Shown piece after piece: positions 33,397 to 44,908 of a DNA stretch of 64,000 bases. Source of the stretch: Pseudofabraea citricarpa (lineage: Eukaryota > Ascomycota > Leotiomycetes > Helotiales > Dermateaceae); contig JAPWGK010000018.1 in the NCBI GenBank assembly GCA_029641185.1, positions 124,001-188,000 on the forward strand, written 5' to 3'. The translations under genes were made by a program, and so were the position numbers. Under the pieces are notes generated by a model. It was not told the DNA's origin. It made no database searches and worked only from the letters and a program-made list of their open reading frames with translations. The number at the start of each line of letters is the position of its first letter. The first letter of the stretch is position 1.

Positions 33397-35889
33397 ATGC
33401 CTATCTTTCAGGACGATTTGGGTGGTGGCCGAGGTCCCCAACCGCCGCCGCCGCCGCCCAAGAAACCCTCGACACCTGCTACAGAAGCACCTATTGTGGA
33501 TAAAGAGATGAGAAGGAAAGCCTCCGAGGAAAGCATACGCACCGATTTCTGCGAAGGTTTACTGCCCGACAGTCCTGTTGAGCTGGGTGGAAGTCCCATC
33601 GGACTGGATGGGGGTTTTATATTTCCTTCACGTGGAACGTCCGATCGTGTTGAGTTGATCCAGCGCTTGAAACGGGGTGAAAGCCCTACATGGTTGCCAA
33701 ATCGAAATGTACATGCAATCTACTACTCCGCGGCGAATTACGGACAGCTAACTCCAAGCTTGTAGTTGGAATCTCTCCTGAAGAACTTTGAGCAGCAAAC
33801 TCCCTCCCGAAGAAGTTCGCCAGAGAACCCCTCGAAATCGTCTCCTCTGCTCCCGGCGGCCGAGTTCGCTGAGCCCAAAATACCATCGACCATTGAAGCC
33901 GAGAGAATACAGGACGGTCTGGAGATTGAGCGGCCACGGTCAGCTCTACACAGTGGTGATTTTACAGAAGCTAGCCGCGGAACTAATTCTCAGACTGGAC
34001 TCACCTCTACTGGCGCCTTTTTCAGCCCCGAGCCACAAGAATGGTTTTCTACATCCCCACCACGTAGCTTTAATCCGTTCCATACCAATCTCAGATCTCC
34101 TTGTGTAGACCCTCAAACTCCAGATCCTACCAGACGCTACCGCGCACCCTCTCTCTCCTCATCTTATTCATCAAGTTTTGTTTTCAAACCTCCTACCAGC
34201 CCATTAGTGCAGTCGGAGAGTAACGAAGATTTGGACCTCTCCTCGTTTATGAATCCTATCGATATCAACACGGCTGTGCAGAGAAATGCCCGTCGACATA
34301 CGCTACAGTCGTCGCAATCTATACAATCGACTCCCTCGATTCCTAGCAGCTCTTTTACGAGTCGTCCTTTACCACATTTGCGCCGAGATAATGCTCATCC
34401 ATATCAAGCACATCAACCAAGAAGATCATTAACACTAAATCCCAGCTCGCCATTCCCTAGTCCTTCGCCTCAAACACCAGCATTTCTACGTTCGAGAAAG
34501 CAATCTTTCACTTCAGAAAACTCGTCACTGCATCATGCATCTATGGTGGGTTCGTATGAAGAAAGTATCATCCGCGGGCGTATGTCGACAACGCCATCTA
34601 AACCTTTGGACTTTGTCGCCCAAATCGGGGTTCTGGGCCTGGGTAAGTGTAAGGCAAGTTTAAAATGTCCGCCACATGTGACCATTCCATTCCCGGCCGT
34701 ATTCTATAGCTATGAAACAACGAGCCATGGTCGGATTGAAAGATCAGAAGATGGACCAAGCCCGTATGTTGGCCAAATAGACCTGGAAAATGGTCTCCCA
34801 CATACAGACGAAGCTCGAGAGAGCAACCGAAAACGTCGCACGGCTACCTTTGATCGCCAGACATCAGAAGACTTGCAAATGAGTAACAATCCTATCAAAA
34901 CACAAATAACGGAGCGCGAATTACGAAGGGCAGAGAAACAGAAACGAAGATCAACCTCACCCAGAGCGCCTCTTGGAGGGAGCTACAGGATTCCCGAAAA
35001 GGGCCAGCTCCAGATCATTATAAAAAATCCAAATAAGACAGCAGTAAAGCTTTTCCTTGTGCCATATGATCTCTTGGGCATGGAACCTGGAACTAAGACT
35101 TTTATCCGGCAAAGAAGCTACTCGGCTGGTCCCATAATTGACTCTGCAATATCTTCAACTGCACAGAGGCCTGCTTCAAGCCCCTTTGACCGACCTACAC
35201 TTCGATATCTTATTCATCTGCATATATGCTGTCCATCTCGCGGTCGATATTTCCTATATAAAAGTATCAGAGTGGTTTTCGCAAATCGAGTTCCAGATGG
35301 AAAAGAAAAATTGAAGAACGAGATCTCCTTGCCAGAACCGCGGTTTAGCGTATACAAGCCTGGCCGGGAATCTGGCATTGGTTTCGGTGCTGGCGCTACC
35401 TTAGCGGCTGAAAAGGCGTTCCGGCGAAGAAGTTATGGCTATCCATTGGCTTCGTCCCATCGCAATTACGATGGTATGGATGGGATTCAACATGCTTTCG
35501 AAAGAAGCTTGGGAGGTGGAGCTGCTACCTCACATACGGTAGAGTCCGGAAATTTTCCAGTTGAGCCCATTCCTTTCCAGTTATCTGGTGAGTGTGACGG
35601 AAACGAAAATATTTCAGACGAGAAATCTCTCTCCGAGATCCTTTCGCCAACCTCGAGCAAAAGCAGTCGACCAAGTACCTCACAAGGGCCAAATATGTCT
35701 CTGTCCTGGAATTCCAATAGTACTAGTATAAGCAATTATGATAAACTTAGCAAAGGGGATGCTGGCTATGGTGGAATCTTCTCTGGCTCGCCAGATGGCA
35801 AGCAAGTCGCGGAAAGTCTTTTAGCGAAAAAGCTCAAGGGACTTGGTGTAGGGATGACGAACCCCCAAGATCGTTTAGACGGCGTATGA
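33397..35889 (+). CDS. Atos-like (FAM214/DUF4210 and chromosome-segregation domain) protein
   Basis: Exons 33397-33708 and 33766-35889 give 811 aa. The 57-nt intron (33709-33765) has donor GTACAT, branch GCTAACT and acceptor TTGTAG. Read without splicing, its final TAG is an in-frame stop, which makes the gene look broken; splicing joins NRN to LESLLKNFEQ. After a Pro-rich N-terminus and a long Ser-rich region, the Atos conserved domain begins near residue 367 (SYEESIIRGRMS, then DFVAQIGVLGLGKCKASL). The second conserved block (LRYLIHLHICCPSRGRYFLY, near 583) matches the family annotated 'chromosome segregation during meiosis'. Animal relatives (Atossa, FAM214A/B) are nuclear regulators; in fungi the role is hardly studied. 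Confidence 0.85.
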
Positions 35890-36635
35890 ATATGGAGTCT
35901 TTGTGCATTTGGAATACCCGGCTGGGAGCAATGGAGTTCATGAATACTGCGCGGGTCCTAGATTAGTCAAATTGCATATATAGCGTCCCTTTCTTCTAGA
36001 TAATCCTACCATTTCTGTCTCGTATTTCTTTTGAGAGTAACCGACCTATGAAACTGTGAGTTGTCTTTTTTAGTTCAGACACCAACAGTACATCGGTACT
36101 CGTACGAAAATCTCGGCCTATAATACGGAGCACGTTAAGCTACAGAGAGTACCACAAGTTCCAACCACTTACCGCAATCAAATTCACTTGGTCTACAACG
36201 AGTCTAGGAAGAGCTGAGTTTCAGAAGAGTCTGAAGCATCCATGCGCAGCTGTCCTGCTGAAACTAAATCTAGCGAGGTGCCCGCAGCATGGATTCTTCA
36301 AGCATCAGCAAAACAACTAGCTCCAGGCGATAGGCATCTGAAGATCAGATGGAGTTCACACTCATCAAAACGGGCAATTGTAAGTGGCTGAGTCGCCCAT
36401 GGCGTTTCCATCTTTTGGAACGTGCTCGCAGATCGATGCTTGTCATTGAAGCTTGTCGTCTCCCTAGACCTGTATGCAGCGGCATGTTCAATAATAAAAC
36501 ATCCGTCCGCCGGCCGCATTCCTTCCTGAAAACCCTTCTGATTTCCCGTTGCACTTCCGCCAAATCAGAATTTCTGGTATTGAATAGTCGCTGCCAAGAC
36601 TCACCAGCGCCAGCTGAGTTCGAGTAATCGCAGGA
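35890..36635. other. Intergenic, upstream of cutinase
   Basis: About 750 bp; small frames on both strands at 36298-36627 have no protein character. No clear TATA box. Confidence 0.5.
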
Positions 36636-37583
36636 ATGCAGACTTCAATATTTTTACTCTTCTTTTGTCCGCTTCTGGTTTATGGTTCACCTTTGCCAGA
36701 CCACGTTACTGCTTTAGAGACGAGATTTCTAGATGACATTGCTCTCGAGTCGAGATCTCTAGATGAGCGGTCGCTAGTGAGCAGTCTTTTAAACTCGTCC
36801 GCTGGCTTGATGGCATTTCTGGGAGATCATAGCACCGTTATACGACAGAATGCGCTTCTCAAGAATGACAGTGCGTGTGCCGACATGACTGTACTATTTG
36901 CCCGAGGCACAGCTGAACCTGGTTTGTCAATCCTAGAACTCATTCAAAAACAAAAGACTTATCAGCCATGAATTAGGCAATGTGGGCATCCTAACCGGCC
37001 CTCCTTTCTTTGCTGCGCTCGCCTCGTATATGAATGGAACCAACCAGCTTGCGATTCAAGGTGTGGATTATGAGGCCTCGGTTTCTGGATTTCTCCAAGG
37101 TGGTTCTACACAAGGAGCGAACAAAATGTAAATAAGGCTCCCCAAGGGTCTCTTCTCGCTTGGGTACACCACTGACTTCGAACCAGGGCGTCACTGATAA
37201 ACTCCACGATGGCGAATTGCCCCTCCACGGCACTTATGCTCTCGGGTTACTCGCAAGGAGCGGAACTGGTCCATCTAGCTGCTGCTTCTCTCCCTACCAA
37301 TGTGACCTCGCAGATCTCAGCTGTCGTATTATTCGGGGATCCCAAGAACGGTACGGCGCTCAACGGAATCGATTCTAATAAAGTGCTTACAATCTGCCAC
37401 ACGGGCGATGCGATATGTCAGGGCAGTGACAAAATCAAGCTGCAGCACTTGACATATGGGTTCGGAAATAATGGAGCCGATGTGCAGATGGCTGCTATGT
37501 TCGCACTCGGTGGGATGGCTCAGAAGGGCATCACAAGTGCGAGGGTAGGAAGAATCGCGGTTGGAGATAGAGTTATAGGATAG
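36636..37583 (+). CDS. Cutinase (secreted serine esterase, CE5)
   Basis: Hydrolyses cutin and other polyesters outside the cell. Exons 36636-36921, 36977-37127 and 37187-37583 give 277 aa. A signal peptide spans about residues 1-17 (cleavage after LLVYG). A propeptide-like stretch follows, with an internal duplication (ETRFLDD / ESRSLDE). The family block RGTAEPGNVG is rebuilt exactly by splicing intron 1. The nucleophile Ser168 lies in GYSQG, the catalytic Asp220 in CHTGDAIC, and the His233 in LQHLTYG, so the triad is complete. Four cysteines of the two conserved disulfides are present (CADM, NCPS, ICHT, AICQ). All motifs are intact, so it should be active. The gene suggests a plant-associated or litter lifestyle but does not prove it. 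Confidence 0.95.
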
Positions 37584-38234
37584 AGCTGGACTTGGCGATT
37601 GTAGGGTGGGCTTCATTTCTTTTGTGTTGATATATTTTATGACTGTAGATGAACAGGGCTTGATGCTTTAACGAGACATGAATACTTTGATTAAAAATAA
37701 CAGAAATGGCCAAGCCTTCGCTGCTATAAGTGACGCCCTATTTGGTTATCATTCAAGGCGGTGCATCTACACTACTTCCGACTCATCCATTTGTCTCACA
37801 TGTTTGAGTTTCACATTCGTTTTAAGCGAGCAGGATATTCGCTTAATTATTGCGCTCTTAACGGCAAGTAGTATAAAATCAATACTTGTATCATGTCACA
37901 GATGCAAGTCATGTAATCATGAGAGAAACGAGTTTCATCACAGCAGGAAGAGAAACTTCCGGATTTTTATTTTGCAGTATGCAGTCTAATTCACGAGTAC
38001 TATGTTTTGGTTTGGCGGGATTTAATCTTCATCGCTTGCGTTGGGTATTATATTATCCTAGAGTCTAATCACATTAATGTATGTGAATTGTTACCCAGCA
38101 CAATTTTAACCCAATAAATATATATTGGGGGCATCAGTGCAGAAACCAACGATTCTGATTTAATGTCTTCGTCTAACCAGAAAGAGATAGATAAGTTCTA
38201 ATAATCTCAAAATGGCCAAGCAGCCAGAGTAAAC
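37584..38234. other. Intergenic, convergent, AT-rich
   Basis: Between two converging genes; AT-rich from about 37620, with only short chance frames. Confidence 0.55.
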
Positions 38235-39485
38235 TCAAAGTCTGCTTCCCTTCTTCAGCTTGGCAAACAAAGCTCCTCTCTTCCCTTCCATCATCTTCTC
38301 CTCCGCGATTCGTCTCTTCTCCTCGGCCTTTCTCTCCTCCTCAACCCGTTTCTTCTCCACCCTCTGAACCGCTTTCTCGAGTGCTCTCAGTTCTTTCCCG
38401 ACATCCTTCGCTGTGCAGTTTAAATCTTCTTCCCCGCAAGCTTCATCCTCCAACGCGGCCCGATATCTACCTAGTATACGGCTACTCGCTGCATTGTACA
38501 TATCCTTAAGATCTTGATAGTCTGTTCGGACTTCCTCGAGCTTGAATCCCTGGTAGCGAGGCTTTTTCTTGATGTGCTTGGGAATTACCGAGTGCAGATG
38601 TAACAGGTCTTCGCCGTCTAGGAGAGAGAGTTCTTCGTCGGCTTCCTCTTTAGCTTTCTTGCGCTTGAGCTTTGCTTTGGGATCTTGCTGTGTTTGGGAT
38701 TGGTTAAGCTTGTTCAATGAGAAAGGGGACACAGGTACTCACATCGTATCCCTCGCGCGACTTGGCAAGCCTACGGGTTCTGTTCATCAGCATGGTTTTA
38801 TCTCGCTTGCGGATAGGTTCTGGGAGCGTGTCATCGTTGTAGTCCTCTGCGTGAAATGTTAGCTTATTGCATTCTCCTACCTTGCTGCTCGAATGACATT
38901 CAATTTTTGCAAGGATGAATTCTTTTAAAAGTTTATCCCTCAGATATACAACAATTCACCTTCAGCTAAATGTGTATATCCAAGCGCCAAATGTGAAAAT
39001 AGGAATGAATGTAACATACTCTTGATCTTTGACTGCTGATCCAATAGCTCGAGGGCCTCCATTCTCCGAATCTCTTCTGTTAACGCATCCCGCTGCCTAC
39101 CAATCAATCTCAGCTCTCGATCAGAAGTTGGCTCATAAGTCAGCAGCTCTTGTAGATCCGCCCTGAGCGACTCCAAGGTACGGTTGACAAGACGACGAGG
39201 AGCTGGCTCTTCCTTGGCAGCACTCGTTCTCTTGAGAAATTTCTCTAGAGGTGTCAGATGCTTCTCTGACTCGATGGGCTCGCCAAAGAGAGATTCAAAT
39301 TCTTGCTTCGTAATTGATTTTGCCGTGCTGGCCTCGCCGAAGGAGGAGTCGGAACCAAACAGCGACTTCAGCTCTGCTACCATGGCTTTCTCCTGCGACC
39401 CATCTCCCTGTGGCTTGAGCTGGTTCTTTAGAACCTCCTTCCGCAAGAACGTCCGGAGTTCTGATTTCGATTTCCGAGGTGGCAT
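38235..39485 (-). CDS. Unrecognised highly charged, coiled-coil-rich protein
   Basis: Rebuilt from three exons, 39485-39020, 38846-38743 and 38687-38235 (340 aa). Intron 38688-38742 (55 nt) is clear. Intron 38847-39019 (173 nt; donor GTATGT, branch GCTAACA, acceptor CGCAG) is longer than any other here, but the join is in frame and yields KIKKDYNDDTLPEPIRKR. The start MPPRKSKSELRTFL is chosen because the frame upstream lacks an ATG. The N-terminus is basic, residues about 100-155 are helical, the central exon is rich in Arg/Lys, and the last 60 residues form a Glu/Lys/Arg coiled coil ending KKGSRL. Charge pattern and lysine runs (KLKRKKAKEE) suggest a nuclear or nucleolar protein. I do not recognise the family. 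Confidence 0.7.
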
Positions 39486-40426
39486 GCTTGCGAATAATTG
39501 ACCAGGCAAAGTGTTATGCTCTGTTGTATTGCTAAAAGAGAGAATGAATGGGTCAAGATGATTGAGGGAAGGAGTCGAGAACGCAAAGTCTGCCTTAGAT
39601 ATGAGACGAGGAAGCTCGCTGGCAATGGTGAACTAACAGAGGTTGATGATGATGCGATGTTGTGCAAAAGAGACTACGTATATTCATCCTTGGGAGGAAT
39701 ATATATCTGCATGATCTGCATTTCTGTCTGCAGATGATGAGGAATCAACGACAACAAATATTTAGCTGACAACAAGGGATAGAATTGTATGAAAATTCGC
39801 AATTCTGAGACCCACCAACAATCAAAATTAAAAGTAGAGCAAGTAAACTTTGGCGTCCTGTCTAGAACTGAAAGCAATAATATCTGGCTGTATGCTACTC
39901 AGAATGAGCAGAAAGTGGGATTACCTTTACGGGGAAGAGAACCTGAGTTCTTGGTGACTTATAAAGAAAGCTGTGAAATATATTTTGCATATTGTTTGCA
40001 TTATTTCATACAGGTCCCACATTGAACAGTAGGAAAACAATGACTAAACGGCTAGTTTTAAGCTGAGTAGGTAACTATATGTAAATTTTCTCTCTAGGTT
40101 GGAAAATCCTACACGTACCTACATATTGATAATAATTCGAGTTCTAGGAACCGTAAAGCCTTCCGTACCTTAGTGTATAGATAGTGTATATATGAGTAGG
40201 TATTGCTTGAGGAAGTTTGACAAAAGATAATAACATTCACACAATTGAGTGATAACCTGCCTTCTATCCAATTGTTCTTGTAAATTCTGGACCTATAAAT
40301 AATTTTTTTCAATGAGAAAACCTAGTCGGCAGCCTTTACACTCTATATCAAGTATTAATACATCATAACGCTCATAAAACATCGTCATTCGATCACTTTG
40401 AATTGAAAATCGTGCTCTCGAACCAC
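39486..40426. other. Intergenic, AT-rich
   Basis: About 940 bp with short frames only. TACCTA-type motifs occur near 40115. Probably the promoter of the charged-protein gene and the 3' flank of the acyl-CoA synthetase gene. Confidence 0.5.
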
Positions 40427-42611
40427 TCAGTTGCTGTAAGCTTTGTCGATCTCTTTTTGGTATTTTGACAATATCGCCTTTCGGTTGAGCTTTTGTGCAG
40501 ATGTGGTCAATCCCTTCGAGATAGTTAGCTCTTGTAGACACAAAGAATGGTGAGATGCTCACGTTTTGCGGGGTCCATTCCTCGTCGGCTAGAACGACAC
40601 CCTCAATGATCTCGATACCTGACAAGCCACCTGATCTACCTTGGGTCTGTAGTTCCTTGAGGACAGCATCCTGAATCTTCTTGTTGTGAACCAAATCCTC
40701 GATTCCGTTTCCTTGCACGCCAATAGAATCCGCAAGCTTCTTCAAAGCAGGCTCTGCGGGAACAATCAAAGCAACTGGCTTTGTCTTCTGAGCATCGGCA
40801 TAAACACAGATATTAGCCACAACAGTGGTAGACCGATAAATCGACTCGAGTTTCTCCAGGGCGATATATTCGCCATTCAGTGTCTTGACTAAATTCTTCT
40901 TTCGGTCGATAATCTTCAAGTGGCCATTCGCATCCCATTCACCGATATCACCAGTCTTGAACCAACCGTCCTTGGTAAGAGCCTCCTCAGTCTCTTTCTC
41001 GTTTTGATAGTAACCTTCCATAACACTGAGACCTCTGATCCAAATTTCACCCTGCGGATTTGGTTTGTTCGTTACGAAATATCCAGCATCTTCGAAGTCC
41101 ACCAGCTTGATCTCGATGGATCCAGGAATATTGCCAAGAGCATCATCCGTCCACTCCATAGGGTCCATGAGGGCACCCATTGCGGTTGTCTCAGTCAAAC
41201 CATATCCACTGATCATTGGGGTGATAGCCATTGAAATGAAGCGCTGGGTATCCTTGGAAATTGGGCCACCACCATTTAAGCAAATTCGTAGACGCCCTCC
41301 CGTAGCCTCCTTGACCTTCTTAAACACAATAGAATCCAGCAAATCGGCACCAGGCAGGCCATAGTAAAGCAGATTGGTCTTTGCCCAGAGTGCTCCCCAG
41401 AAAAGGTTCTTGACGATAGGGCTTCCAGCATTGACTTTAGCAACAATTCCCTTCTTCACGGATTCCCAAACGGCAGGTACACCAACGAGAACCGTGGGCT
41501 TGAACTCCCGGATATCACCTTTGCAATTCTTCACAGATGCATCAGACAAAGTCTTTGGGTTTCCGTATCCCATAGTTCCACCCCAGTATAAGCAGGCATT
41601 TTCGAATACAAACTCGAGGATATGAGCTAGTGGTAAGTATGTGAGCAAACCGTCTCCAGGACCGAGGTAAGGCTCGACAATAACACTAACACCAGCAACT
41701 ACGATCTGTTAGTATACGCCAACACAGCTAATAATGGGTTTCCACCTACTTGCAGCCACGACAGCTTCATGCTTGAGCGGGACACCCTTTGGAGGCCCGG
41801 TAGAACCCGAAGTATACATAATACAGCACAGGTCTTTTGGAGAAGGTGGTACTGCCTCCACCGGGTTATCCTCTCCAAGCTTTCGAAGCTCCTCAAAGCT
41901 TAAGATGGTTAGATGCTCATGAGCCTTCTTCAGAGAGTCGATGTTTTCCTGCTTAACCTCGTTCTGGCTGTTCCAAATGACATACTGGATCTCCTTTGCC
42001 TCGACCAATGGCTTGGTAAGGGTTGGGAGAAGGTGTGGATCCAGGAATATAGCTTTGGCTTCAGTGGCCACCAGAGAGTGCTTTAGTCCTTCCTCGCCCA
42101 GAGTGTCGTATGCAGTGACCATTGGCATTGATTGAGACACAGCACCGTGTGACATTGCAAGCCAGTTGGCACTCGTAGCCGCGAAGATATGCAGTCTGTC
42201 GTTCTTCTTCATGCCCAGTTTTCGGAGACCAGCCCCGAGCTGCATAACCAACTTCTCGTAGTCTTGGAAGCTCAGGTAGGAGTACTCGCTGAGCTCAAAG
42301 TATGTCCATTTCTTGTCGACCTCCTGTTCCTGTCCATCGACAATCTTCTTCACCTTCTTCGTCTCCTGATGTGTCTTGATGAGCTTTCGGGTCCCGAGGG
42401 CCTTTGCATTGCCATACTTTTCCGAGCTGCGAGTGATGATATCGAAGATGGTGGTAACGTCGGGCGAAGGGGTGTTCTGCAGCTCATTGACCGTGACAGG
42501 ATTGCGTCTGGGGATGGTTTCTCCTTTTACAGGTTCATATCCTGGGGCTTCGAGACTGAATGGCGGCTTGTGGTACATGCGCGGTTGGACGGTTATATTC
42601 TTGAGAGACAT
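40427..42611 (-). CDS. Long-chain acyl-CoA synthetase (FAA1/FAA4-like)
   Basis: Activates long-chain fatty acids to acyl-CoA with ATP for lipid synthesis or beta-oxidation. Exons 42611-41750, 41698-40563 and 40513-40427 give 694 aa, as in yeast Faa1/Faa4. Intron 41699-41749 joins VVAA to IAGVSVIVEPYLGPGDG. Intron 40514-40562 joins EEWTPQN to GLTTSAQKLNRK, giving the short C-terminal exon ending DKAYSN; without it the frame runs into unrelated residues. ANL-family motifs are present: P-loop YTSGSTGPPKG (266-276), SGYGLTETTA, GWFKTGDIGEWDANGHLKI, and the hinge DRKKNLVKTLNGEYIALEKL. No peroxisomal SKL-type end is present, so a cytosolic, ER or lipid-droplet location is likelier. Confidence 0.95.
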
Positions 42612-43462
42612 GGTGAATGTTGGGAGGTGTAAATGTTACAAAGAGGTAGAATTCAGCAGGCCCTCCGCAGATGAATGACGATGAGATACGATAATACAAG
42701 ACGGGCGTGAGGGGTGAGTAGTGGTGGCAATGGAGGAGGAGGAGGTGGAGGTGGAGGTGTTTCGGGGGGGCACTTGTTGATGAAGGAAGTTCGTGGCACT
42801 TGCACTGGAAGCCCTGGAAGCCCTGGAAGCCCTGGCCACAGCTTGACCAGAGCTATGACGATGTGCAACAAGGTTGCAAGGATGCCAATCTACTCAGCCA
42901 CTGAGCCGTACTCAAGCAGATCTGAGAGATGCCAATGCCAATACATTACGGTACCGCGGACCAGACTTTTCCTTCGCATTGCCGGTTGCCAGCTGCCAGT
43001 TCTTAGTTAGTTGTCAGCTGCCACGCCCGAGTTACTCTTTCTACTGTACAAGACAGACGCCAACATCACAAGGATTTATCCATATTTTCACCTCGGATAG
43101 CAGTAAGTTCAGCATGTCCATTCACGAAGCTCTCTCTATGTATTACCTCCCCGGTTCTATGCTTGGCATATACTGCACCTCGGTGGTCCTGGTGGTCAGC
43201 ATCACTCACACATACTGACTGTGTGGTATCGGTCTGCCATACCCGAAAACCCCTGATGTTCTCGGCTCTGGCTTTTGCAGATACTATACAGACTGTTTGC
43301 TATGGCTGACGACGCCCAATAATGGCCGAAAGCTGTGACGGGACGGGATAAGCCTTGGTCCTTCGCACTCCGGAATGGTGGAATTGTTGGCTTTATTTGT
43401 TGAGAACTCTAACGGACCCATTATTGAAATAGACTGTGCAGTGTGCTGTCCCGTAAACAGGC
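42612..43462. other. Divergent promoter, acyl-CoA synthetase and methyltransferase genes
   Basis: 851 bp with GGAGGT-type runs near 42730-42765 and a 9-bp tandem repeat at 42806-42834. No further gene is supported. Confidence 0.55.
42806..42834. repeat. 9-bp tandem repeat (GGAAGCCCT)x3
   Basis: Three perfect units of GGAAGCCCT about 195 bp upstream of the acyl-CoA synthetase ATG. Confidence 0.85.
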
Positions 43463-44474
43463 ATGAGCAGCTTCGCGGCATTCATCGATGCCCGCCCGCC
43501 GGAGATCGAGGATGCAGAAGAAGGTGAGTGGAAGATATTCATAGTATCCACCTCATTTGCTAAAACCCATGGCCCAGAGTCGTTTCTGCTTTTCTCGCAG
43601 TCGCTTCCCTCGCAAAATCTTGGCTTTGTCGATGCGAAAGCCACCGTGCTGGACTTGACCATCGCCGGGAGAGACCTCACTATCCATCAATCGCCAACCA
43701 TTCTATCCTCAAATCGTGGAGGCGGAACCACCGGAGCAGGTGACTAACCTCTTCGGCCCTGAATATCCCACGGCGCTGATGTGATCTTTGACAGTTGTGT
43801 GGAAGATCACCCCTTTATTTGCTTCGTGGATTACATCCTCAACAAATGTCCTGTTCAAGCACAGTGTGCTTGATGCGACTTCCCATGTGCTTGAGTTGGG
43901 CTGTGGAATCTCGGGCATCATTGGATTAGCTCTGGCGCCACACATCAGCACTTATGTGTTGACGGATCAAGAGTATGTCCTTAAGCTTCTGAACCAGAAT
44001 CTTCAAGAGAACCACCAAGATACCACCTCCACAACAAGAAAAGGTCGGAAAAGTGCCACTAAGCCCAAGAGAGGCTCTGCACCGGCTAGTGCTATCACCA
44101 ATGCCAATAATGTCATTGCACGAGCTCTCGACTGGGAAACAGATGAAGTCGCATCATCCCTTGCAGAGGTTGCGTCGAGTTTTGATGCTGTCATAGCCTG
44201 CGATTGTATTTACAACGATGCATTGATAGAGCCTCTGGTGCAGACGTGTGTAGATGCCTGCAGGTTACGATCTCTGGAGCCTTCAGAGGATCAGAAGAAT
44301 CCCACTGTGTGTATCGTGGCTCAGCAGCTTCGCTCGGATGAAGTCTTCGAGCTGTGGCTCAAAGTGTTCCACAGGAATTTCCATGTATGGCGTCTGCCAG
44401 ACCCAGAGCTGATTGATGGGCTAAGGTCTGATTCAGGATTTGTTGTACATGTTGGTATACTAAGAGCGGGTTAA
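43463..44474 (+). CDS. RKM5-like lysine methyltransferase (methyltransferase family 16)
   Basis: Exons 43463-43523, 43578-43739 and 43795-44474 give 300 aa. Yeast Rkm5 methylates ribosomal protein L1; that substrate is inferred from family membership. The first intron (54 nt, GTGAGT to CCCAG, branch TGCTAAAAC) is in frame and stop-free; removing it gives AEEESFLLFSQSLPSQNLGF, the pattern I expect, whereas keeping it adds 18 residues. The second intron restores GGTTGAVVWK. The SAM-binding motif VLELGCGISG lies near residues 105-114, and the family's post-motif FDAVIACDCIYND follows at about 44180-44220. A basic insert (TTRKGRKSATKPKR) separates strands two and three. The gene is divergent from the acyl-CoA synthetase gene. 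Confidence 0.88.
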
Positions 44475-44908
44475 TCTTGATTTATATTAAACTATGAACT
44501 TCCATGATTTATTTCGTGACGAAGAAGCAAAAACAAAGAGGCGATAACAAGTTCGAGAATTGGCAGTTCTCTTTACCATTTACCACCGAGAACCCAAAAA
44601 TAAAGTACCTGACAATTGAAAAGCTCTGGGTAATTCTAACGGTTTCAATGTTTCTCGAAGCACGAGTATGTGGTTGTAATCGGTTAACATGATAGTATCT
44701 TGTGATAAAAGCGTTTTCTTTAGCAACCGCAGTTTTTGGGGTAGCTTTTAAATATCATTGTGAAGGAACAGTTCACCTTCTTATTATTCTCATACTATAT
44801 TATACAACATGTTCCCACAAACCTGTGAAGGCAATCTCTTAAACGCCTAAAGGGCCCAGGAAACCAACAGCTCCCAACACCCCAACACCCTTAATTAATG
44901 CCCTGATC
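44475..44908. other. Intergenic, convergent 3' ends
   Basis: About 430 AT-rich bp between converging genes; nothing recognised. Confidence 0.55.

Noticed and set aside
33397..33765. A broken gene: a 122-codon frame ended by TAG and followed in the same frame by a long second frame
   Set aside because: The TAG is the acceptor of a well-formed intron with GCTAACT branch; splicing restores one continuous Atos-like protein.
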